Of a DNA stretch of 46,626 nucleotides, positions 6,545-13,959 are shown in pieces. The notes under the pieces are model-generated. The model did not search any database and was not told where the DNA came from. It was given only the letters and a program-made list of their open reading frames with translations. A program made the position numbers and the translations under genes. The stretch spans positions 1 to 46,626 of the forward strand of contig JANYKG010000074.1 in the NCBI GenBank assembly GCA_025358205.1, in the 5' to 3' direction. Numbering within the stretch: position 1 is the stretch's first letter; every line of letters begins with the position of its first letter. The stretch comes from Armatimonadota bacterium (GTDB lineage: Bacteria; Armatimonadota; UBA5829; DTJY01).

Positions 6545-9307
6545 ATGCCCAGAAGCATGTTACTCGTTGTACTCTCTATGTTGCTTATCGGCCCCGCGTG
6601 CAAGCCTGCACCGATGCCTTTTCGCGAAGCCTTCACCGATGGCAAGATGAACCCCGCGTGGCAGATGCACTGTTCAGAAGGCAACAGCATCACCATCCGA
6701 GACGGCTCGGCGGAGATCATCGCAAATGTGAACACCTATGCCCACATCGCCAGGCCGCTCGGCGCGGACAACATCACTGTGTCAACGCGGATCAAACCCT
6801 CCAGCCCGGGCGGCGTTACGTGGTGTACCTCGCTATTCGTCGTCTGGGACGGCGGCAACTGGTGCCAGATGGGCGTCATCAGCCGTCCCGCGGGCGGCGC
6901 GTGCTTCTACGCGGTGGAGACCCGCGACGGCTCTACCCTCGAAACCTACCTGGACCCGTGCGATCTCAACAGATGGCACGACGTCCGCATCCAACTAGGC
7001 AAAGACTGCCTCCGCTACTGGGTGCTGGATGGCAAGATTTGGAAGTGCCTGCGCGTCATACCGCGACCGGACGAGTTCCGCCAGGCTCCTGCGACTCTAG
7101 TAGTTGGCAAGGGCTACGGACGCGGAGTCGCGCCTTTCGCCAACCCTGAGCTGGAGAACGATTACTCCGACCGAGGCCCGATGGTAACATCCCAGGTCGC
7201 CGACATAAGGGTAGAGAACACCCCTGCAACCGCGCTCGCGATGACGCCGGAAGAACGCAAGAAGCTGCGTGAAGCAGACATGGACCCGGTTGGGATCATC
7301 GAGCTTCAGGGCAAGGAAGACACGTCCTACGAGAAGATCTCCAGATACTATCCCCGGATGAAGTACCCCAAGGAAGCAATCGGCGTCCCAGAGCATCCGG
7401 TGGACATCGCGTTTGACCACCTGGGGCGGATGCAGCTCAACTACAATCAGCCGCCTGTGGCGTGGATCGAGATCGGCGACAAGAATATCCCGTTCGGCGA
7501 CGAGAAGACCCTCATCACGCGGAAGTTGCGGGACGGGTATATCCCGATGCTGAATCTGACGACGCGACACGATGGCGTGGAGTACCGCCAGGCGGCCTGG
7601 GGCTGGTCGGAGGGGATGAGCCCGGACAAGCCGCTCTGGCTGTACATATGGTTCAATGCCGTTGCGCTGGTCAAGAATGCCAAGGTACCGGAGTACGTCA
7701 CGCTCGTCGCCAATGGTAACCGTATGAAGTTTCCACTCGGGCCAAGGGACAACATCCCCCGAACGGGCATGGTCTTCCTGAAGATGCAGTGGCCGAGCGG
7801 AGACGATGCCCAGCAGATCATCATTGGGCCACCTGAGAAGGCGATACGTCCGTCTCGAGACTACTTGACTGGGTACGTCGCCATGGACTACTGGAATGCG
7901 TATATCGCCAGGGGAACGCGGTTCGAGGTTCCGGAAAAGCGAGTGATGGATGCGTACAGGGCGTGGCTCGCGTACTCACAACTCGATGTGGACAAGATCA
8001 ACGGCATCTACGAGCCGCACGACGGCGTGGGCTTCTACGAAGAAAACTATGGGTATAGCTGCACCCTCCACTGCATCGCGCTGGACATGTACGGCCTGCA
8101 CGACAAGGCTGAGCTATACCTGGATTCGATCCTGCATTTCCAGGAGCCGGACGGTCTGTACTCGCAGAACTTCGGGTTGCCGGACATGGGTTCGCTCCTG
8201 CTGGCGATGACCGAGCACTACAACTACACCGGCGACAAAGCCTGGCTCAAGCGGGTGTCGGGCAATATGCTCCGCGCGGCGGACTGGATCATCCGCAAGC
8301 GCGCCGATGCGCCCAGGGATGGCGTGCTCAAGGGCCTTATCAAGTTCCGCGCGTACTGCGACTATGCCGCGCCGGTCTATGACTACTTCTCGGACACCTA
8401 CTGCTGCATCGGTCTGGAAAACGCAGCAAAGGCATTGAACGCCATCGGCATGACCGAGGACGCCGACGGGATTGCCAAAGAAGCTAAGGCATACCGCGCC
8501 GATATCCTCGCATCCATGGACGCCGCGGTCTTTGAGAAGGATGGTCGCAAGTACCTGCCCTTGGAGCCGGAGACCCATCGCCTGCTGAAGGACAGCAACT
8601 ACACCGGTGGCGACTACTACGGCCTGACCACCGGATGCCTGCTGGAGAACGAGTTCCTGCCCGCCACCGACAAGCGCAGTTACCTGTTCACCGACCTGAT
8701 GGAGCAGAAGCAGGGCCTCATCGCCGGGCTGTGCAAGTTCCAGGCCGGCGGGATAGACCACGCCTACACCTACGGCTATCTGATGACGCAGCTCAGGCGC
8801 GGTGATCCTCGGAAGGTCATCCTGGGTTTCTACAGCATGCTGGCCTACGGAATGACCAGGGAAACCTACTCAGGCGTCGAGTGTACCAGCATCGTCACCG
8901 GTGCGAACTACTGGACCCTGCCGCACCTGTACTCCGCCACCCAGCAACTGCGCCTGCTCAGGCACATGATCCTGCGCGAGGACGGCGACACCCTGCGCAT
9001 CGGCGAGGCTATCCCGCGCGCGTGGCTGGCAAATGGCAAGAGCGTGAAGATCATGTCCGCGCCTACACGGTTCGGCGATGTGTCCGCTGTTATCACGTCG
9101 CAGGTCGCTAAGAAGAGCATCTCCCTCAAGCTGACACCACCGACGAGAAACGCACCCAAGAAGATCATGATCACGCTGAGACATCCGACTCACGCACCGA
9201 TCCGCAAGGTGCTCGTCTATGGCCAAAACTACACCAGATTCATGGGCGAGACTGTCACCCTCGACGGGATCAGCAAGCCGACCACCCTGCAGGTCTTGTA
9301 CAAGTAA
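6545..9307 (+). CDS. Secreted six-hairpin (alpha/alpha-barrel) glycoside hydrolase-like protein
   Basis: A 920-residue protein. The N-terminus MPRSMLLVVLSMLLIGPAC is a signal sequence; the Cys could be lipidated, but GPAC is a poor lipobox. Residues about 28-225 resemble a concanavalin/laminin-G-like beta-sandwich (FREAFTDGKMNPAW, VSTRIKPS, HDVRIQLG). A middle beta-rich region precedes an alpha-helical part from about residue 460 to 810 with repeated aromatic/acidic helices (GFYEENYGYSCTLHCIALDMYG, DKAWLKRVSGNMLRAADWI), as in six-hairpin glycosidases related to GH78-type rhamnosidases. A beta-domain ends the chain. AAGGAG lies 10 nt before the ATG. It is the first gene of a four-gene operon; the next start is 10 bp downstream. 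I cannot name the GH family or substrate. Confidence 0.75.
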   Translation: MPRSMLLVVLSMLLIGPACKPAPMPFREAFTDGKMNPAWQMHCSEGNSITIRDGSAEIIANVNTYAHIARPLGADNITVSTRIKPSSPGGVTWCTSLFVVWDGGNWCQMGVISRPAGGACFYAVETRDGSTLETYLDPCDLNRWHDVRIQLGKDCLRYWVLDGKIWKCLRVIPRPDEFRQAPATLVVGKGYGRGVAPFANPELENDYSDRGPMVTSQVADIRVENTPATALAMTPEERKKLREADMDPVGIIELQGKEDTSYEKISRYYPRMKYPKEAIGVPEHPVDIAFDHLGRMQLNYNQPPVAWIEIGDKNIPFGDEKTLITRKLRDGYIPMLNLTTRHDGVEYRQAAWGWSEGMSPDKPLWLYIWFNAVALVKNAKVPEYVTLVANGNRMKFPLGPRDNIPRTGMVFLKMQWPSGDDAQQIIIGPPEKAIRPSRDYLTGYVAMDYWNAYIARGTRFEVPEKRVMDAYRAWLAYSQLDVDKINGIYEPHDGVGFYEENYGYSCTLHCIALDMYGLHDKAELYLDSILHFQEPDGLYSQNFGLPDMGSLLLAMTEHYNYTGDKAWLKRVSGNMLRAADWIIRKRADAPRDGVLKGLIKFRAYCDYAAPVYDYFSDTYCCIGLENAAKALNAIGMTEDADGIAKEAKAYRADILASMDAAVFEKDGRKYLPLEPETHRLLKDSNYTGGDYYGLTTGCLLENEFLPATDKRSYLFTDLMEQKQGLIAGLCKFQAGGIDHAYTYGYLMTQLRRGDPRKVILGFYSMLAYGMTRETYSGVECTSIVTGANYWTLPHLYSATQQLRLLRHMILREDGDTLRIGEAIPRAWLANGKSVKIMSAPTRFGDVSAVITSQVAKKSISLKLTPPTRNAPKKIMITLRHPTHAPIRKVLVYGQNYTRFMGETVTLDGISKPTTLQVLYK

Positions 9308-9316
9308 GGAGAACCT

Positions 9317-10762
9317 ATGAACAACGAAGCCTTATACGCCGAGCGGCTGGCGAGATACACCACGGCTATGCGGAACGAGAAGCCGGACAAGGTGCCGATC
9401 CGTCCGTTCGTCGCGGAGTTTACGGCCAAGTACGCCGGGTTCACCTGCCAGGAAGTGACGCATGACTTCAACAAGGCGTTCATCGCGGCCAGGAAATGCG
9501 CGGCGGACTTCGATTGGGACGCGGTCGTGGGCAACATGGTCTACGTGTGGACCGGGCTCACCCAGGCTATCGGCCTGAAGTATTACGGCGTCCCGGGCAT
9601 AGACATCCCGCCTGACACGGGATTCCAGTACCGCGAGCCGGAGGAAGATGAGTCCTTCATGAAGGAGGACGAGTACGACGCGCTGATAGACGACCCCACA
9701 GGGTTCCTCTACAACGTGTGGCTGCCCAGGGTGAGCGCGGATATCCTCGGAACCCTCACCCCCAACCCCTCTCCCGATAACAGGCGAGGGGAGAGCTTGT
9801 ACCGCAACAACCTTGCGCTGGTGAAGGGCGGGATGGCAATGCTCCAGTACTTCACCGCGTTCGGCCCGCAGGGCGAGGCTCTGCGCACGGAATGCGGAAT
9901 GCCGGGCGCCATCGCCGGTATCTTCAAAGCGCCTCTGGACATCATCGGCGACAAGCTGCGCGGGTACATCGGCCTCACCCTGGACATGATGACCCAGCCG
10001 GACAAGGTTCTGGCGGCCTGCGAGGCGCTGATGCCGCACATGTACAACGTTGCGCTGACCTCCTCCGATCCGAGCGGAACGGTCCCCATCGGATTCTGGA
10101 TGCACCGGGGATGCGTGCCGTTCGTCTCGGCCGGGCAGTTCGAGTCGCACTACTGGCCGACGGTCAAGCCGATCATAGAAGAGCTTTGGCGGAACGGTCG
10201 GCAGACGCTCTTCTATGCGGAGGGCGACTGGGGCCATCATCTGGATTCGTTCGCCGAGCTGCCGGACAAGAGCATCGTCTACCACGTGGATCGCGGCGAC
10301 ATTTTCGAGACCCACAAGAAGCTCGGGCACAAGTTCTGCCTGAGTGGCGGGATACCGAACTTCCTGCTGGCATACGGCACGCCCGATCAGGTCCGCGAGC
10401 GGTGCAAGGCGGTGATTGACGGCGTAGCGCGGGACGGCGGGTATATCATGGACGCGAGCGCGATCATGCAGAACGATACGTCAATCGAAAACCTCTGCGC
10501 GATGACAGAGTTCACGCGAGAGTACGGCACCTACTCCGGCGGTAGCGCTGCCGTCCCGGCGGCTACGGAAAGCCGGCAAGATGCCGGCGCTACCGCCATT
10601 CCGGAGGGACGAGTCCGCGCTGGTGTGTGCATTCCGTGGGAAGAAAAGCTCAAAGAACTCCCAAACCCGATCCCCGGCGACGTGGACCTGGCTCGACGAA
10701 TCTGGGAAGAAGTGGACGCACTGGGCAACATGTTCATCTGGCAGGTACTGCTCTCGTTCTGA
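9317..10762 (+). CDS. URO-D-like protein C carrying two in-frame repeat insertions
   Basis: A 481-residue member of the URO-D/MtaA superfamily, about 100-150 residues longer than its paralogues at 2389 and 3433. Family blocks seen are RYTTAMRNEKPDKVPIRPF at the N-terminus, LAACEALMPHMYNVA in the middle, and GGYIMDASAIMQNDTSIEN near the end. The usual HxCGD is replaced by FYAEGDWGHHLDSF, so the zinc site is not conserved. Two foreign-looking peptides are present: LTPNPSPDNRRGE near residue 146, and a stretch ending in SRQDAGAT near 409-427, both encoded by palindromic repeats. The ATG has AAGGAG 5 nt upstream, right at the end of the previous gene. Cytosolic, with no signal peptide. Whether it remains active with the insertions is unknown. 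Confidence 0.8.
   Translation: MNNEALYAERLARYTTAMRNEKPDKVPIRPFVAEFTAKYAGFTCQEVTHDFNKAFIAARKCAADFDWDAVVGNMVYVWTGLTQAIGLKYYGVPGIDIPPDTGFQYREPEEDESFMKEDEYDALIDDPTGFLYNVWLPRVSADILGTLTPNPSPDNRRGESLYRNNLALVKGGMAMLQYFTAFGPQGEALRTECGMPGAIAGIFKAPLDIIGDKLRGYIGLTLDMMTQPDKVLAACEALMPHMYNVALTSSDPSGTVPIGFWMHRGCVPFVSAGQFESHYWPTVKPIIEELWRNGRQTLFYAEGDWGHHLDSFAELPDKSIVYHVDRGDIFETHKKLGHKFCLSGGIPNFLLAYGTPDQVRERCKAVIDGVARDGGYIMDASAIMQNDTSIENLCAMTEFTREYGTYSGGSAAVPAATESRQDAGATAIPEGRVRAGVCIPWEEKLKELPNPIPGDVDLARRIWEEVDALGNMFIWQVLLSF
9754..9794. repeat. Palindromic C-rich/G-rich element inside URO-D-like gene C
   Basis: A C-rich arm (CCCCTCTCCC at 9766-9775) is followed after a short loop by a G-rich arm (GGCGAGGGG, 9783-9791). 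The encoded peptide LTPNPSPDNRRGE belongs to a dispersed element seen in frame in proteins of many bacteria. It replaces or interrupts a surface loop without breaking the frame. Confidence 0.8.
10541..10594. repeat. 54-bp palindromic element inside URO-D-like gene C
   Basis: The element begins GGTAGCGC and ends GCGCTACC, an 8-bp perfect terminal inverted repeat. Internal GCCGGC arms flank AAGAT. Its length, 54 bp, equals 18 codons, so the frame is kept. The element belongs to a dispersed palindrome family I recognise from Planctomycetota/Verrucomicrobiota-type genomes. Confidence 0.8.
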
Positions 10763-10837
10763 TGAGTGATGAGTGACACATGAACTCGCTTGGATGGATG
10801 ATCGGCTTGTCTATGTTTCGGATTGAGAGGAACTTCT

Positions 10838-12361
10838 GTGAAAGCATTTGTATTCATTTTGTTGTTGATGTGCGCCGTGACGGCATCCGCAGCGCCGAAC
10901 AAACCAGGAGCTACCGTGAAACCACTGCATATATACGTCATTGACCCCGCGACGATGAATCAGGCCGAGCAAGTTCTCGCTCAAACGCTGCAGGGGCTGA
11001 CGGCGGCGAACAAAGACCGGAAGATATGGTTCAAGGCGGGCGGCATGTACGAGATACAGCTCAATCGCCTGGTCAGCGAAGGCGCGACTATCCGTGAAAT
11101 CTCGACGGCATGGGATCTGCTGAAGGAGTTCCGTCCGCAGGTCAAGGGCGCCATCGTCTTCAAGCTTGGCACTGAGAGTCTGAACGTCGCAGAATCACTG
11201 TGCGGGCCTATGCAGGGCGTCGCGCTGGACGAGTCGCTGCTCGACAAGGCGAAGGAGAAGGGACTGTCCATCCTGCTGGACGTGCGCGGAATGGACGAGA
11301 AGTCCGCCTTCCCCAAGTACAAGAACCTCTTCAAGCACGGCACCCTCGTGAACCAGGCGATCTCCAAGCCTGCGAACCTCCGAGACCTGGCCGTTGCGCG
11401 GAACAGCTTCGTATTCGGCGATTCCGACTCTGCCTTCCGAACACAGGTGACGCGCGAACTCGGGCCGGAAGCGCTGGTCTACGGCTGGGGGCCGGACGAG
11501 TTCGGCTGGGTCAAAGACATCAGCAGTGGAAACGGCACGGGGGTCCCCGCGGACTGGTGCCTCAACCTGTCCGTGCTGCAGACCCTGCCGGCCAAGATCA
11601 AACGTCCGGCGGACAAGCCGTTGAAGGCGCAGGACGGTAAGCGATACGTCGGGTTCGTCATGAGCGACGGGGACAACATCCAGGTGCTGTGCGGAGGATT
11701 CGTCACCGACAAGTCGTTCTGGGGAAGCCCACTGCGGGGCCGGTTCCCGATGTCGTGGGAAATGTCCCCTATCCTCTCGGATGTCGCGCCAAGAGTTCTG
11801 GAGCAGTTCTACTCAACCGCAACGCCGAACGACAGCTTCGTGACCGGTCCCGGCGCGCCGGGCTACACGTTCCTGCATTTCCAAACCGACCGCCAGGCAA
11901 TCGCGAAGCAGGCAGCCGGGTTCCTGCGCAAGTCCGACCTCAACATCGTCAGCACGCTCAACGCCAATGAGGGCGATATGACCGAGGCGATCTCGCTCCT
12001 CGAATTGCCCGAGGTAACCGCCATGATCTACAAGGACTACTCGCCCTACCACCGACGCAATGGATCGGTGTTCTTCCTCAACGACAAGCCTTGCCTAGCG
12101 TACAAGTTCGTTCTCTGGGAAGGCATCCAGGGACCGGACGACCTGTCGCGCGAGATAGCCAAGATGCCGACCTCGCCCAAGACGGACGTCGGGAGCTATG
12201 CGCTGATCAACGTTCATGCCTGGTCATACGGCAAATCCGGCGGCCCGATGGAAGCCGTGAAGCGGACGATTGACCTCCTCCCACCGGACACGGAAGTTGT
12301 CACCGCCAACCAACTGCTGGCGATGGTCAAGGCCAACTTCGGCAAGAAACCGGGGAACTAG
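10838..12361 (+). CDS. Secreted GxGYxYP-like putative glycoside hydrolase
   Basis: A 507-residue exported protein starting at GTG, with GAGAGG 7 nt upstream. An upstream in-frame TTG (10823) lacks a ribosome site. The signal peptide VKAFVFILLLMCAVTASAAP is clear. The chain then has an N-terminal alpha/beta domain and a C-terminal domain with VGFVMSDGDNIQ (about residue 268), a FPMSWEMSP segment and GPGAPGYTF (about 332). This matches the layout of proteins with the GxGYxYP domain pair, putative hydrolases of polysaccharide gene clusters. The exact GxGYxYP signature is degenerate here. It is third in the operon, 75 bp after the URO-D-like gene and 3 bp before the sulfatase. No enzyme activity is established for this family that I can assert. 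Confidence 0.65.
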   Translation: MKAFVFILLLMCAVTASAAPNKPGATVKPLHIYVIDPATMNQAEQVLAQTLQGLTAANKDRKIWFKAGGMYEIQLNRLVSEGATIREISTAWDLLKEFRPQVKGAIVFKLGTESLNVAESLCGPMQGVALDESLLDKAKEKGLSILLDVRGMDEKSAFPKYKNLFKHGTLVNQAISKPANLRDLAVARNSFVFGDSDSAFRTQVTRELGPEALVYGWGPDEFGWVKDISSGNGTGVPADWCLNLSVLQTLPAKIKRPADKPLKAQDGKRYVGFVMSDGDNIQVLCGGFVTDKSFWGSPLRGRFPMSWEMSPILSDVAPRVLEQFYSTATPNDSFVTGPGAPGYTFLHFQTDRQAIAKQAAGFLRKSDLNIVSTLNANEGDMTEAISLLELPEVTAMIYKDYSPYHRRNGSVFFLNDKPCLAYKFVLWEGIQGPDDLSREIAKMPTSPKTDVGSYALINVHAWSYGKSGGPMEAVKRTIDLLPPDTEVVTANQLLAMVKANFGKKPGN

Positions 12362-12364
12362 AAG

Positions 12365-13918
12365 GTGGCAGCCACACCGAACATCGTCATCATTATGACC
12401 GACCAGCAGCGGGCGGATTGCTCACAGCGCGAGGGGTTTGCACTGGACACCACGCCGTTTCTGGACAAGCTTGCGGCGCGGGGTACGTGGTTCAACCGCG
12501 CGTATACTTCCATGCCTGCCTGCGTCCCGGCGCGCATCAGCATGCTCACCGGGCGATACCCCAGCGCGACTCACGTCCGCACAAACCACAACATCGAGGA
12601 CATGTACTACTCCGAAGACCTGTTCGACGTGTTCCGCAAGCATGGATACACCACCGGTCTCTGCGGGAAGAACCACTCCCACCTCACGCCGGACAAGGCG
12701 GACTTCTGGTATGAGTGCGGACACCTCGGCATCCACGACGATGATCGCACCAGCGACGACAAGGCGTTCGACGAGTTCCTGGAGGGCACGCACTTCCACA
12801 TGTCGAAGGAACCGACGCCGTTCCCCGTGGAGCGCCAGATCCCCCACCGACTGGTCACTCAGGCGCAGAACTGGCTGGAGACGGTGAAACAGAAACCGTT
12901 CCTGCTCTGGCTGAGTTTCCCGGAGCCGCACAACCCGTACCAAGTCCCGGAGCCGTACTACTCCATGTTCCCGCCCGAGTCGCTGCCGCAGTGCCGAACC
13001 GACGCTGATGATCTGGAGGCCAAGGGGTTCAAGTTCCAGTGGTGCCGGGAGTCCCTGCAGAAGGCGTTCCCGGACTTCGAGGAGACTCTGCAGAGGGCGC
13101 GGTCAAACTACCTCGGGATGCTGAGGTTGATAGACGACCAGGTTCAGCGGTTCGTGCAGTTCCTGGACGACAGAGATTTGCGGGAGTACACGATCATCGT
13201 CTTCCTATCCGATCACGGCGATTTCGTCGGCGAGTACGGCCTGATGCGCAAGGGGCCCGAACTGCCGGAAGCCCTCACCCGCATACCCCTTCAGTTCGTT
13301 GGGCCGGGGATCAACGCGAACGCACGACCCCACGACGCGCACGTCTCGATTGTGGACGTTATGCCCACGCTGTGCGAGGCGGCGGGCATTCCGCTTCCCG
13401 ACGGCGTTCAGGGCAGAAGCCTGTGGCCGATGCTGACCGGGCAAGAATACCCAACAGATGAGTTCTCAAGCGCCTATGCCGAGCACGGCTTCGGCGGTCT
13501 GCACTACACCAGTCCGGAAGACGGCAATCCGCTTGAGGACGGGCTCACTCCGGGCAAATCCGAAATCCGAAATCCGAAATCCGAAACAGAGAACTCCGCA
13601 CTCCGCAGTCCGCAATCCGAAATGGAATGGGGTGCCTGCGACTGCCTGAACTCCTGGACCCAGAGCGGCACCATGCGTATGATCCGCAAGGGCGACTGGA
13701 AGCTTGTGTTCGACATGCAGGGGCAAGGGCAGTTGTACAACCTGCGCAATGATCCCTCGGAAGTCGCGAACCTGTACGACAAGCCCGATCTCCAGCCGAA
13801 GCGGCTGGAGCTTCTTGAAGACCTGCTCACCTGGCGACTGCGGGTCGAAGATCCCCTGCCCCTCCCGCGCCGACGATATTTCATGAAACGCGACCCTCGC
13901 AACTACTGGTCGCAATAG
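12365..13918 (+). CDS. Type I sulfatase without signal peptide
   Basis: A 517-residue sulfatase of the alkaline phosphatase superfamily. NIVIIMTDQQRAD at the N-terminus supplies metal-binding Asp13. CVPARISMLTGRYP at residue 53 is the formylglycine motif (Cys-x-Pro-x-Arg, Cys type). FLSDHGDFVGEYGLMRKGP gives the second metal-site block, and a C-terminal WKLVFDMQGQGQLYNLRNDPSE strand is typical. The Cys needs conversion to formylglycine; no maturase is visible here. The GTG start has only a weak purine stretch (GAAG) in the 3-bp gap. There is no signal peptide, unlike the two exported operon partners, so desulfation may be cytosolic. A heptamer-repeat insert encoding KSEIRNPKSE lies near residue 399, before the final strand. 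Confidence 0.9.
   Translation: MAATPNIVIIMTDQQRADCSQREGFALDTTPFLDKLAARGTWFNRAYTSMPACVPARISMLTGRYPSATHVRTNHNIEDMYYSEDLFDVFRKHGYTTGLCGKNHSHLTPDKADFWYECGHLGIHDDDRTSDDKAFDEFLEGTHFHMSKEPTPFPVERQIPHRLVTQAQNWLETVKQKPFLLWLSFPEPHNPYQVPEPYYSMFPPESLPQCRTDADDLEAKGFKFQWCRESLQKAFPDFEETLQRARSNYLGMLRLIDDQVQRFVQFLDDRDLREYTIIVFLSDHGDFVGEYGLMRKGPELPEALTRIPLQFVGPGINANARPHDAHVSIVDVMPTLCEAAGIPLPDGVQGRSLWPMLTGQEYPTDEFSSAYAEHGFGGLHYTSPEDGNPLEDGLTPGKSEIRNPKSETENSALRSPQSEMEWGACDCLNSWTQSGTMRMIRKGDWKLVFDMQGQGQLYNLRNDPSEVANLYDKPDLQPKRLELLEDLLTWRLRVEDPLPLPRRRYFMKRDPRNYWSQ
13556..13627. repeat. Heptamer repeat (atccgaa)n inside the sulfatase gene
   Basis: Four near-perfect copies of aatccga are followed by degenerate copies (ctccgca, gtccgca, atccgaa). 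The translation KSEIRNPKSETENSALRSPQ is low-complexity and unrelated to the sulfatase fold. The same heptamer appears inverted at 18006-18036. Confidence 0.85.
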
Positions 13919-13959
13919 TCCCACACTCAGATATGCCTTAACCCTCCCGCGAAAAACGC

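Noticed and set aside
6545-6605. Lipoprotein signal in the six-hairpin glycosidase
   Set aside because: GPAC lacks the Leu/Val-x-Ala/Gly-Cys lipobox pattern, so ordinary secretion is as likely.
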